Assembly: GCA_029931535.1 (NCBI GenBank)
Contig: JAQPZY010001415.1
Coordinates: 682,001 to 746,000 of the forward strand
Source of the DNA: Margaritifera margaritifera
Lineage: Eukaryota > Mollusca > Bivalvia > Unionida > Margaritiferidae
Length of the DNA stretch: 64,000 bases
Direction: 5' to 3'
Shown in pieces: positions 12,935 to 23,931 of this stretch. The notes beneath the pieces are model-generated. The model saw only the letters and a program-made list of their open reading frames with translations, had not been told where the DNA came from and made no database searches. The position numbers and the translations under genes are program-made. The first letter of the stretch is position 1, and every line of letters begins with the position of its first letter.

Positions 12935-12994
12935 ATCTGGTCTCAATAGCCATTCTGATTTCCCCTGTGAAATTTTCTCGATAAAAGTCATGTA

Positions 12995-14070
12995 CAGTAA
13001 AACTGGTCCTGAAAAACCACTGCTGTGAGAGACCACCTATCTTATGAGACCAGATTCTCAATGCAATGACTTACTGATTATACAGTGTTATAACCAGTGT
13101 TGCACATCAGATCCCAAGGTGAGGGAACACCGTCTCCCCACCCACCCAATCTGGGGGACACACAACAGTTTAGAGAGACAAAGGAAAATAACAGTACATA
13201 ATGCACTAATAGTGCTATAAAAGTGAGATAATCTTATTCGCTTCAATGGTTTTGCCACCTTAACTTTGTGGTCTGCACTGTACTATCATATTTTTCTTGG
13301 ACACTTACATTATTGCAATAAAAGTTTTATCATGTGCTCAAGTAACTCCTGAAATCATTAACATGTTTTAATATCTGGTTAACCTGAAATGAGTTGCACC
13401 ATGAAATTTTCCATTCCAGATCTTGCTCTCATTAAACATTCGCGTACACTCATTATCTACAAGCATTTATTATAATAAATACCTATGTTTTCTGAATTAC
13501 TTTTCTTTCCAAACAAACAAATCATAAACTAAATGACAAATTGTGCATTTGCTTCAATTTTAGTCTCTTTTGTTAATATTTCAATCTCAAAATAAATTAA
13601 ATCTTCCTCACTGTAGGGGTGACTTTAATCTAAAACACAAGTCACACTAAAGGCTGTCAAACACTTTACACTGTTACTTGGCTGACAACCACAAACCTTA
13701 AATGTTTTCATTTCCAGATATATTGTTTTAAAATAGATATTCATTGCTATCTTACAGTTTTATCACCTTTCACAACTTTGACCATTGCTAGTGCCAACAG
13801 AGACATGAATGGACATCCACTAATGAAAAAATGTAGGTGTATTTTTCAATTTTTTCTGACAAAAAAAAAAGCACAACAGGGCACACAGCGTCCAGATTTG
13901 GGGGACATACGATGAAATACTGTGGAAAACCTACGAGCCTGCGTTCAATGTTTAACACCGGTTATAACATATCATGAGAGACTTCCTGTTTTGACAGACC
14001 ATGATCTTTTTTGCAACTCTGCTTGTGTGTGTGTGTGTGTGTGTGGGGTCTTTCAAAACAGATTCTACTG
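12995..14070. mobile_element. DNA element of about 1.08 kb with long imperfect TIRs and TA target duplication
   Basis: The left end starts CAGTAAAACTGGTCCTGAAA and the right end, read in reverse complement, starts CAGTAGAATCTGTTTTGAAA. Both are flanked by TA (12993-12994 and 14071-14072). The match resumes about 95 bases in (GTTATAACC.GTGTT near 13087 against its complement near 13970), so the TIR may be about 115 bp, with a (CA)n tract inserted on the right. No transposase frame was seen. A CTGGGGGACA/TTGGGGGACA direct repeat sits inside. Confidence 0.55.
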
Positions 14071-14221
14071 TATTAAACATTAACCTGCTTTCAATGATCA
14101 ATGGCCAGATGTTTCCTAACCAAACAGTGATTTATTACTGCTTAAAGTTGATACTCATTAAAGTGTACTGAGTGTGCAAATGAAGTGTTTGTTTTCCCAA
14201 GAAAGGCACTGTTTAGTTAAA

Positions 14222-14372
14222 GATATGTCAAGTGCAATGATGCATAAACAAGACATGTCAAGTGCAATGATGCATAAACAAGACATGTCAAGTGCAATGA
14301 TGCATAAACAAGACATGTCAAGTGGAATGATGCATAAACAAGACATGTCAAGTGCAATGATGCATAAACAAG
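14222..14372. repeat. 30-bp minisatellite, 5 copies
   Basis: The unit ACATGTCAAGTGCAATGATG plus CATAAACAAG is nearly invariant. It is open in several frames because 30 is a multiple of three. Confidence 0.93.
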
Positions 14373-14384
14373 ACATATCTTGCT

Positions 14385-16170
14385 TATATTCACCATACTC
14401 AAGTCTGTCTGTGTAACTTTAAACTAGCTAATCTCTCAATTGTTATTTTAAGAATATGAATAAAGCCACACTATTGCTCAGAAATTTGTTGTTGCAGTAA
14501 ATACTCAAGACAAATCATTATCATATTCTTATAGGGGGAGTGCTGATTACCATTCTAAATATATTCATCAGAAAAGATTAAGAACTAATTTTATGCTGAA
14601 TTTGCTTTAGTTTATCAAATCTGATATTCAAAAATTTATATCAGTGTTTACTGCATAATAACAGTTTATGCATCAAGATTGGTGTGAGCTATTCCAACGT
14701 ATTTTTGATTATACAAAAAATAAAATCCAGCTTTTAAACCCTTCTCACTTCTGTCGGAAAAGTGGATTGGAATTATTGTAAGTAAAAAAAAATACCCAAA
14801 CAACAAAAGTAATATATTAGTATGGAAAAATCTACATAAATCCATATATGCAAAATGTTTTGTGGTTCAAGAGAAATGAACAAATAGTCACAATGTAAGT
14901 AAGAGATCTTCGTTAAATAATCCATCCATGTTTGAGATGAAAATGTTAACACGAATTTAATCATTAAGTTACTCTTTTTAATCCAACAACTGATGCTGGA
15001 ACAATGCTACAGTCACTATTTCATATAATATATTCTGCTATTTCAAACTTTTAAATGAATGCCATGTCAAATTTCGCACACAAAAAACCAGAACTGATGA
15101 TAAAAACTTGTGCACATTTGATAGTAAATACATGATGGGAACAGTGTTCAGTTTAAAAGGCATCACAAGTCTTTGAACCAAAGTCACCTGTCAATAAATG
15201 GGCTTACACTTTCTATATTTAACCTTGGTCTGTTACTTCTGAGACAGCCGACTCCAGATGCAATATACAAGCAGCTGAGCTAGCTTCCTCTTTACAGTAA
15301 GCAAAAGCATAGCACATGGGAAGCTTGAAGAAATCTATTAATAAAACTCTTTTCCACCACCATTTATGGATCATAAATTTATACAGTGAATTCTTTGGAT
15401 AGTAAATTATACCAAATTGGTCTTTTTCCATGGGTGGCTGCTATTGATAGGTTTGACTGTGTATCATAATAAACAATATGTGAAATCACTATATACAGAG
15501 TTTACTATGTTCAAATTATAATGAAACACTGAAATACTTACTGTTAGATAGAAACTTTAAAGTTATAGATGCCATGACTCTGGCAGAAATTTTGTCTACA
15601 CTTCATAATTGCATAAAATAGGACCTTGAATTATTTAGAATACTTACTTGTAAAAAGCCTGCTCAACAGCCAGGTTTCAAGAGTTTTAGGGTTTTCTTTC
15701 TGCTGTTATAATGGGACTGAATTCAGGTCTTTTTAACAGTTTTGCTAATGAATATTCAAACCTACTGCCTGGCAAAATGTGTGGAATATAGTCATGGGAA
15801 GGTGAAAATAGAAAACCATGTATAGTGTGAGCACAGTGTGGTATGACATGAACTAACCCAACTTTGGAAATGTGTGGGAAACAACTTGTAGAATAAAGTT
15901 GAGGCCTCAACAGAATTTATTTCATCTAAGTATCCTGCACTCCTGTTGGCCATTAATTGTCTAAAGAAATAAAAGGCTACAACTTTTACAAAGGGATAAA
16001 AATAAATGTATGTGAACACTGGTTATGTTATACCCAAAAAAGATAACAACAATAACATATATAACTTGGACATGATAAGGTTTTACCGACAGTAAATATT
16101 GCCTGATCAAGAAACAAGAAACAAGAAACTTAGATAAGAGACTTGCAGTTGAACTCTAAATTTTATTTTT
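14385..16170. other. Unique AT-rich intergenic sequence
   Basis: No gene, repeat or RNA was recognised. The short minus-strand ORFs lack similarity to anything I know. Confidence 0.5.
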
Positions 16171-16175
16171 CACCC

Positions 16176-16286
16176 TTTGACACAATTTTTGTGTAGGTTG
16201 ACTGGTATGTAAAATCTATCTTGGGAAAGACCCAAAATAGACCGTATTTTACATACCAGTCAACCTATACAAATATTGTGTCAAAT
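16176..16286. repeat. Long near-perfect hairpin (about 50-bp arms)
   Basis: The left arm, TTTGACACAA to ATCTTGGG, pairs with the right arm, CCCAAAATAG to TTGTGTCAAA. The arms share AGGTTGACTGGTATGTAAAA without a mismatch, with a loop of about 5 bases (near 16226-16230). It could be a fold-back element or, if transcribed, a double-stranded RNA. Confidence 0.88.
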
Positions 16287-16339
16287 GAAGAACATGTGAA
16301 TTTGAAATCAGCATTAACAAGAAAAAACCCAATGGTGGT

Positions 16340-16812
16340 ATGGCCAGATTGCAAACCATGAAATACAGAGTGACCTAACTTCTGCTGATGACTGTAGTAT
16401 GGCCAGATTGCAAACCATGAAATACAGATTGAGCTAACTTCTGCTGATGACTGTAGTATGGCCAGATTGCAAATCATGAAATACAGATTGACCTAACTTC
16501 TGCTGATGACTGTAGTATGGCCAGATTGCAAACCATGAAATACAGATTGACCTAACTTCTGCTGATGACTGTAGTATGGTAAGATTGCAAATCATGAAAT
16601 ATAGACTGACCTAACTTCTGCTGATGACTGTAGTATGGCCAGATTGCAAACCATGAAATACAGATTGACCTAACTTCTGCTGATGACTGTAGTATGGTAA
16701 GATTGCAAACAATGAAATACAGATTGACCCAACTTCTGCTGATGACTGTAGTATGGTAAGATTGCAAACCATGAAATACAGATTGACCCAACTTCTGCTG
16801 ATGACTGTAGTA
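16340..16812. repeat. 58-bp minisatellite, 8 copies
   Basis: The unit runs AACCATGAAATACAGATTGA, then CCTAACTTCTGCTGATGACT and GTAGTATGGCCAGATTGC. It starts about 55 bases after the hairpin 16176-16286. Confidence 0.93.
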
Positions 16813-16963
16813 CTCTTCATGAAAAATTTACATAAAAAGTCATGTGACTCTATAAGTGATACTGTCTGAGAAAATGACCCTAACACAAACCCCAACTTCA
16901 TTGTGTATGCCAGACAAACAGACATCATCAATCTATAAGCCAGAATTGCTATGCAATCCAACC

Positions 16964-17058
16964 AAAATTGCTCCATACTGACACAAATTCTGACAAAATT
17001 GCTCCATACTGACACAAATTCTGAAAAACTTGCTCAATACTGACACAAATTCTGAAAG
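16964..17058. repeat. 30-bp tandem repeat, 3 copies
   Basis: The unit contains TTGCTCCATACTGACACAAA and TTCTGA. Confidence 0.85.
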
Positions 17059-17217
17059 CCCATCTTAAAAATACTGCAGCATAGTGTTTACCCAGTTTCC
17101 AAAGGAATGATCAAATAATCACAAACAAAGGTTGATCAAATGACCAAGATCACCTTTTTTTTTTCTTCCTCCATACTAATTCCATTTCTCCTTCTAACTT
17201 AGATTTTATACTTTTAC

Positions 17218-17238
17218 GGGGGGGGGGGGGGGGGGGGG
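17218..17238. repeat. Poly(G) tract (21)
   Basis: The longest G run in the window, capable of forming G-quadruplex structures. Confidence 0.9.
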
Positions 17239-17693
17239 TATACAGATTTATGTTAGGTTCATTAGGCCAATTTCAGTTGTTTACAGCAAGGGCACAATTT
17301 TCTATTTTATGTCATTAAGCTGCAAACAACTACTGGCTCCTACTGAAGCAAAAGTTGAAGAAAAAATAATGTAATTTAGTCGTCACAAGAGTTCATAATT
17401 GTATACAATATATTCTGGAAAACAATACACCAAAAAATAAGTGGCACACATTTACATCCAATAATTATCTTTCTTTCTAAATTAATGATCAACATTAGTA
17501 CATTTCTTTACAATGAAACATCCATAAAAAGTGCATAACATCTTGTGTACATGTTGGTACAAGTATTGAAATGGTATAAAAAATGATATGAAAATGATAT
17601 GAAAATCTGTTTATATGATCATGTATGGGTTCTGATGAACATTTCTGAATGGGAATAACATACCTTCTAATATACATGTATCTACATTTTTTT

Positions 17694-18350
17694 AATACAC
17701 ACACAGATGGATGCATCTTTCTAGTGAGAAACTTTCATGATTCAATACACACACAGATGGATGCATCTTTCTAGTGAGAAACTTTCATGATTCAATACAC
17801 ACACAGATGGATGCATCTTTCTAGTGAGAAACTTTCATGATTCAATACACACACAGATGGATGCATTTTTCTAGTGAGAAACTTTCATGATTCAATACAC
17901 ACACAGATGGATGCATCTTTCTAGTGAGAAACTTTCATGATTCAATACACACACAGATGGATGCATCTTTCTAGTGAGAAACTTTCATGATTCAATACAC
18001 ACACAGATGGATGCATCTTTCTAGTGAGAAACTTTCATGATTCAATACACACACAGATGGATGCATCTTTCTAGTGAGAAACTTTCATGATTCAATACAC
18101 ACACAGATGGATGCATCTTTCTAGTGAGAAACTTTCATGATTCAATACACACACAGATGGATGCATCTTTCTAGTGAGAAACTTTCAGGATTCAATACAC
18201 ACACAGATGGATGCATCTTTCTAGTGAGAAACTTTCAGGATTCAATACACACACAGATGGATGCATCTTTCTAGTGAGAAACTTTCAGGATTCAATACAC
18301 ACACAGATGGATGCATCTTTCTAGTGAGAAACTTTCAGGATTCAATACAC
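17694..18350. repeat. 50-bp minisatellite, 13 copies, nearly identical
   Basis: The unit runs TTCAATACACACACAGATGG, then ATGCATCTTTCTAGTGAGAA and ACTTTCATGA. The period is exactly 50. The last copies (about 18187 onward) carry CAGGA in place of CATGA, so variants are grouped rather than mixed. Confidence 0.97.
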
Positions 18351-18599
18351 GCATCTGTATATACATAAATATCAATACAACAATGGCCAAATATGTTTGT
18401 ATAAAACACATATCACATACTCATGTCCAACTCCAAAATGTGCAATATTTCAAAACTTGTGAGAAATGATTGGTGAGACTTCTGCAAGTCTCTTGTTTAG
18501 ACTAGACATTTGCTCTAAAAATAATGCAGTTTTCATAATTCAAACTATCCAACTCTCGAGAGAGATAGTTTTACAACTTTTGATTTCTTGGTCAATCAT

Positions 18600-19700
18600 A
18601 ACAATATAAACAAAGAGGCCAAAATGGGTCTGATATTGCTCAACTGGCTCACACAAGAAGTGATTAATATGTGCAAATATTGCTCATAATCAATCTCATT
18701 CAAGATCCTGATGATATAAGCTATATATGGAGGCCAGTATATCTGGTGGAGGAAGAAAGCCGAAAAGAACCACTGACCCATGGGACGCTACTTGCAACCT
18801 TTCTCACATACCAACTTTGGTCAATCCGAGGCTCGAACTCATGCGGACAGAGGTTAGATGGGTGAGTGATCTGTAAAGGTGAGTGTCTTGGACCACTTGG
18901 CAACCTACGACCCCTCAAAATAGAGATTGTGATGAAATGAGCTTATATACAAACTTTAATCACAATATGATTAGAATATATGTCGTCTAGATCTCGCTCA
19001 TAACCAAACCTGTCTGCAACCTTAATGATATAAGCTTAATACCAAGTTTGATTAACATCAGATACAAAATCATTCCATCAGAGTGGTAACAAGCTAAGCA
19101 AATCATAGGCAAGTTCACCCGATTATTATGCATGGATAATGCTCATCAATAAACTAATCTAAGGTCTTAATTATATAATCAAATACACCACCTCTGATCT
19201 AATTCAGTTAAAGAAATAAATCCTCCAAAGTGGTTACAGATCATAAAGTGGTTACAGATCAGCTCATTAATATGCATACATTTTGCTCATTATCAAACTT
19301 GTTCAAGATCCCAAAGAAATTAGATCACATACCAAGTTTGATCAAAATCGTATCAGAATTGCATGATCACCTCATTGATATGCATCCCAGAGACCTTGAT
19401 GATATAATCCTGCATACCAAGCATGCTTAAAATCTGATCAGAAATTAAGCTTCTTGAGTGTTCATAATTTCAGTAAATCACAGCAAGAACGCTTCATTAC
19501 TATGTGTAGATCTTACTTATAATCAAACTTTTCTGAGATCTTGATGATATAAGCACATCAAAATCTGATCAGAAAATAAAGCCTCCAGAGTGGTAACAAG
19601 CTCAGCCACTCGGATGCAAGACCACCTCATTAATATGTGTGGATGTTACTCATAATCAAACTCATCTTGATATTAGCCTATATGCCAAGTTTGATCAAAA
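18600..19700. repeat. Degenerate repeat field (TCATTAATATGTG / GATGATATAAGC modules)
   Basis: Loosely repeated modules include CTCATTAATATG, GCTCATAATCAAACT, GATCTTGATGATATAAG and CCAAGTTTGATCAAAATC, spaced about 120-150 bp. A SINE (18700-18916) lies near its low end. Confidence 0.6.
18700..18916 (-). mobile_element. tRNA-derived SINE with Leu/Ser-type head
   Basis: On the minus strand a pol III A box (TTGCCAAGTGGTCCAAGAC) and B box (GAGTTCGAGCC) lie about 60 bases apart, the long spacing of tRNAs with a big variable arm. The body has GGCTTTCTTCCTCCACCA, a stretch common in SINE centres. Ends are approximate. Confidence 0.6.
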
Positions 19701-19713
19701 CCTCATACATAAT

Positions 19714-19943
19714 TACCGTATATACTCGCATACAATCCTATACCAACAGCAAACTGTATAGACCCAGATATGTCATCGCATAATGCACCGGCAGATCTGG
19801 GTCTATGCATGGGTCTATGCATTTTGTAAGGACTAATCAGTAGAACAAACATAGACCCTGATCTGCCAGCACATTATGCAACGGCAGATCAGGGTCTATG
19901 TTGTTTGCATTTGGACCCGGATTATACGCGAGTTTATACGGTA
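19714..19943. mobile_element. MITE, about 230 bp, TIR CCGTATATACTCGC, TA flanks
   Basis: The left end is TACCGTATATACTCGCATAC and the right end, in reverse complement, TACCGTATAAACTCGCGTAT, with TA on each side. Inside, GATCTGGGTCTATGCA and AACATAGACCCTGATCTGCC form nested palindromes. It is the best preserved of three copies (others 8530-8995 and 41285-41468). The class is perhaps Tc1/mariner-like, judging from the TA flanks only. Confidence 0.75.
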
Positions 19944-20070
19944 AGCCTCTAGAATGTCTGTGTGCAAGCATTGATCGGTGGACACTGGTTGCAGGACCAT
20001 ACTATAAACTCACTTGGGTTTTGGCCAGGTGAGTTAAAAATCAACAAGAAAAAAAATGCATTGACTTTTC

Positions 20071-20076
<6 letters not shown>

Positions 20077-20120
<44 letters not shown>
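20077..20120. repeat. (ATA)n microsatellite
   Basis: About 14 uninterrupted triplets, giving artefactual poly-Asn and poly-Leu ORFs. Confidence 0.93.
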
Positions 20121-20124
<4 letters not shown>

Positions 20125-20695
20125 ATGTAATTTTTAAAACATACGTATGCAATTATTTTTCACAAATCTAAATCTGTGACATTTTCAAAGCTATCAACTT
20201 TATCTAATCAGGCTATCTTAAGATAAGCCCATAGGTTAATCACATACATAATCTGCATTGAATTTTGAACTGCAACAAAGAAAAAGTTGACTGCATACAA
20301 ATATTATCGGTTTACAATTGTAGATTTTTACTTTAAATCTCTGTAACCATATACATTTTAATATAAGCGTACAGCACATACATTGAATTATTCTGATAAT
20401 GTACAAATGTATTAGTGGGACCACACACCAAAAAAAGTAAATAAATAGAGAGATCATTATAAATCTGTACTGTTGCCATGGAAATAAATTCAGCAGGCTT
20501 TCACTAGACCATGCAAATGCTGCAACTAATTGTAATCAAACCATGTAAGTATTTTTAGAGTCCCTATTTGAAACTGAGTTGCATATTACTGTTTTTTTCC
20601 TTAAACAAAATAAATAATAAATAAATGAAAAGCTGTTAAGTCATGTGGAGTAGAGTTCATTACTCAGATGTAATAAACTCTTGTGGAGCTGTGTA
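20125..20695. other. Unique AT-rich intergenic sequence
   Basis: No feature was recognised. Confidence 0.5.
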
Positions 20696-20699
20696 ATGA

Positions 20700-20888
20700 T
20701 GGTTTGGTTTGGTGTTTTATTGCACAGCAACACAAGTAGGTTATTTAGTGCCAAGGCAATTGGAGTAAAGTGACTTGCCCAAGGACAAATTACAGTAGCC
20801 AACAAGGGTTGATATGATGGTAGGAATCAAACCTGCATCCTTTCTGTCACAAAACCGGCATGCTAACCACTGAGCCACCATGGTTCCA
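20700..20888 (-). mobile_element. tRNA-derived SINE (copy 1)
   Basis: The minus strand has A box TGGCTCAGTGG and B box GGTTTGATTCC. The body reads CTTGGGCAAGTCACTTTACT and CTTGGCACTAAATAACC, and the tail CACCAAACCAAACC. The same body is at 26912-27100. Confidence 0.75.
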
Positions 20889-20889
20889 C

Positions 20890-22255
20890 ATTGTAGTGAC
20901 AACTGGTATTTAGATCATGTGGATCTATTCTCTCTCTCTACTCTGCTCAGATTAACAGAATCCATCATATGAATTGGTGTGGAAAAGAGAACTCCCACCA
21001 GAGGGTAAGAATTTATGGGCAGGAATGAGTGTCCACAAATTCTGATCCCAAAAGTGGGATTTCTCTTTCCCACAAATTCTGATCCCAAGAGTGGGATCTC
21101 CTTATCCCACATCAGCAAATATGATGCATTAATTTTTTCTCATCTCTTCTGTATATAGTGTTTGAAGAGGAAAATTCTGTATCATCAGTATGGATATGGG
21201 TTAAGAAATACAAAGTAAAAATGATGTTTGGCTCATTGGAAGCTTGAAAAGTGAAGTTCAAAATAAAGAATTTGTTATGGTAAACAAGGATTACTGTTTA
21301 CATGCCCCAAAATTTGTCTTTTCAAAACTAAAAACACAAAGAAACACTCCAAATGCTTATGACACCATAAGCAAAATGACATCATCTACAGCATCAATGA
21401 GTTACATACTTTTATGACATGGGCAAACCATATTACACATATACATGAATGAGTTACATACCTTTATCACATGGGCAAACTGTATTACACATATACATGA
21501 ATGAGAGTACTGTTTTTAAATAGTGTTATAACTTGAATCGTTTACTCATACATCAACTCTGATGAAATGATTTCAGTAATTTATTCAACCTATTTCATCA
21601 GATTTAATATATAACAAAAAAAAACAATGAATCTGTATCAACACACTGACAAGGTCATTAGGTCATTTCCATGCCAACGTCTATACTACTAGATCACCAG
21701 AGCACATTTTTTGTGGCAGTATGCAGTTTAGCACAGCCAGTCAATAGCAATTGCTTCTGTACTAGATGTCAGCCCAGATAAGTTTTAACATACATTATAC
21801 AGCATTATTACCGCTGCCTTTCAAGTCTTTACATTTAAACTTGAAACAAATGCTTTCTTTTCTGCACTTTGAGAGTAGTTACTATTTTCAATGTCACCTC
21901 CAGTGTTACAACAGAGCACCACTGTCTCCCTGCACACATGAGTATTGCAGGCCTCCGTGCAGTTTGAATAAAGACTTGAAAAAAAGGTGATACTACCTTA
22001 TTTATGAAATGAAATTTCAGAACAGAGAAGCTTTAAGTGTGTGCATATTTACTTTTATTCAGGGCAAAGTGCATCCCTTCATCTGGGCTAAGTTTTATGC
22101 AGTGCCTAATTGCTATTACTCATGTGAACAAATTAAAATTATGTTTTGACCCAGCTCAGAAAAATAGTTTCATAAAGCGGTGGTTCATCAAAGATTTACT
22201 ATTGGCACACACACAAAAAAAGAATCAGGAATCTTTTTCTTTTTAACTGCTGAAT
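20890..22255. other. Intergenic sequence with two small duplications
   Basis: CACAAATTCTGATCCCAA with GTGGGAT is doubled at 21035-21110. ATGAGTTACATAC through TACACATATACATGA is doubled at 21398-21510. No gene was seen. Confidence 0.55.
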
Positions 22256-22259
22256 GAAA

Positions 22260-23440
22260 CCATTTCTAATATTACTGGATCATCACCATCTTCATTTAGG
22301 ACCAATGAAACATCATTAGAAGTCTTTTGGTGAAAAAAACCCACATTAATATGACCATACATTCAGAAGGATTAACAATAATATTTTAAAGATTGCCATT
22401 GTGGAATCCATACTGGGTGAAAGACTGGCACCATTTTCATTTAGGACCAACTAGATATCATAAGTCTTTTGGTGAAAACCCAATGTTGATATGTCCATCC
22501 ATTCAGGAGTAGCGATAAGATTTTGGATGACAGATTGGCACCATTTTTATTTATGACCAACTATTTATCATAAAAATTCTTTTGGTGAAAACCCCAAGTC
22601 AACATTACTTTCTGTTCAGAAGGAGTAGCAATAACAGGATTTTCAAGATGGTTGCTGTGGTGGCCATATATTCATTTAGGGCCAACTCGACATGATAAGA
22701 AGTATTTTATTGAAAACCCCATTTTGATATGGACATCCATCCAGGAGTAGTAGTGATAAATAAATGTCCAGATGGCCACCATGGAAGCCAAATTAAGTCA
22801 GATTGGTACCATTTTCATCAAGGACCAGCTTGATATCATAAGAATTCTTTTGGTGGAAACTCTAGCTCGATACGACTTTCTGTTCATCAGGAGGAGTAGC
22901 AGTCACAAGATTTTCAGGATGGCTGCCATGTTGGCCCTTTTTGACTGTCAGATCATCACCATTTTCATTGTGGACCAACCAGACATCATAAGAAGCCTTT
23001 TAGTGAAAAGCCCATGTTTATATGACTATCGATGTTTATAAGACCATCCATGTTTATATGACCATCCATGTTTATAAGACATCCATGTTTATAAGACCAT
23101 CCATGCTTATATGATCATCCATGTTTATATGACCATCCATGCAGGAGGAACAGTAATAAAATTTTCAAGCTCACTGCTGTGGGCAATATTATGTCTGAGC
23201 AACACCATTTTAATTTTGGACCATCTAGACAACACCATTATAATTTTGGACCATCTGGACAACACCATTATAATTTTGGACCATCTAGACAACACCATTA
23301 TAATTTTGGACCATCTAGACCTTGGGATGAATGTGTGTGCAAAGTTTCATGGCAATCCTCCAAGTAGTTGAGGATGAATAGTGATAACAAACTTGTGGTA
23401 ACAGATGGACAGACAACACACAACAGGCCATCCCATAAGC
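22260..23440. repeat. Degenerate repeat field, family with GGGATGAATG terminal module (copy 1)
   Basis: Modules of about 180 bp recur: ACCATTTTCATTTAGGACCA, then TTTTGGTGAAAACCC and TTTTCAAGATGGC. A 30-bp sub-array (CAACACCATTATAATTTTGG plus ACCATCTAGA, 4 copies) lies at 23205-23325. The field closes with GGGATGAATGTGTG, AGTTTCATGGCAATCCTCCA and CAGGCCATCCCATAAGCTCT. Related fields are at 50380-51420 and 53160-54065. Confidence 0.75.
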
Positions 23441-23819
23441 TCTTTTGGTCTATAACCAGTCAAGCCAAAAAACCCAAACAAACACCAATCTGAAGACAAG
23501 TATCCTTTATGAAACAGAAACCTGTCCAAAACTAACTGGAAGGGTGTCTGTTTATGGACAAAAAAAGGTTTGATACAATATTGAGATATAAAAGTTACTA
23601 CATTGTTCTTTAAAATCTGAAATCTTCTGTGTAGATTGTAGTCTACAAAAAATGTATCGATATAAATGCAAGGCAATTGAAAATTTTTATAACTTTTTAC
23701 TGAAATCAAATTACACAACATTTGTAAACAAAACAAATATACCCTGGTACACACATACTGAAAAGTCTTTGGAAACTGGCTTCCAAATGTTTGTGGAAAA
23801 TTATATTTGTTGAAGAAAA

Positions 23820-23825
23820 TTTAAT
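23820..23825 (-). promoter_or_regulatory. Candidate poly(A) signal (ATTAAA) for MEGF8
   Basis: On the minus strand ATTAAA lies about 107 bases after the stop codon and is the nearest such hexamer. No AATAAA was seen closer. The 3'UTR could be much longer, so this is only a candidate. Confidence 0.25.
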
Positions 23826-23931
23826 AAAAGTAACAAGCAACAATACATAACAAGATTGACCTGGATTCCATCTATGAAAATAATGAATATCAATAACAAA
23901 ATGAAATTTGTTTCTATGTATACAGACTACA

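Noticed and set aside
17694..18350. CRISPR-like array
   Set aside because: Units are directly tandem with no unique spacers, and the window is from an animal genome.
19949..20171. Poly-Leu and poly-Asn ORFs
   Set aside because: They are translations of the (ATA)n microsatellite.
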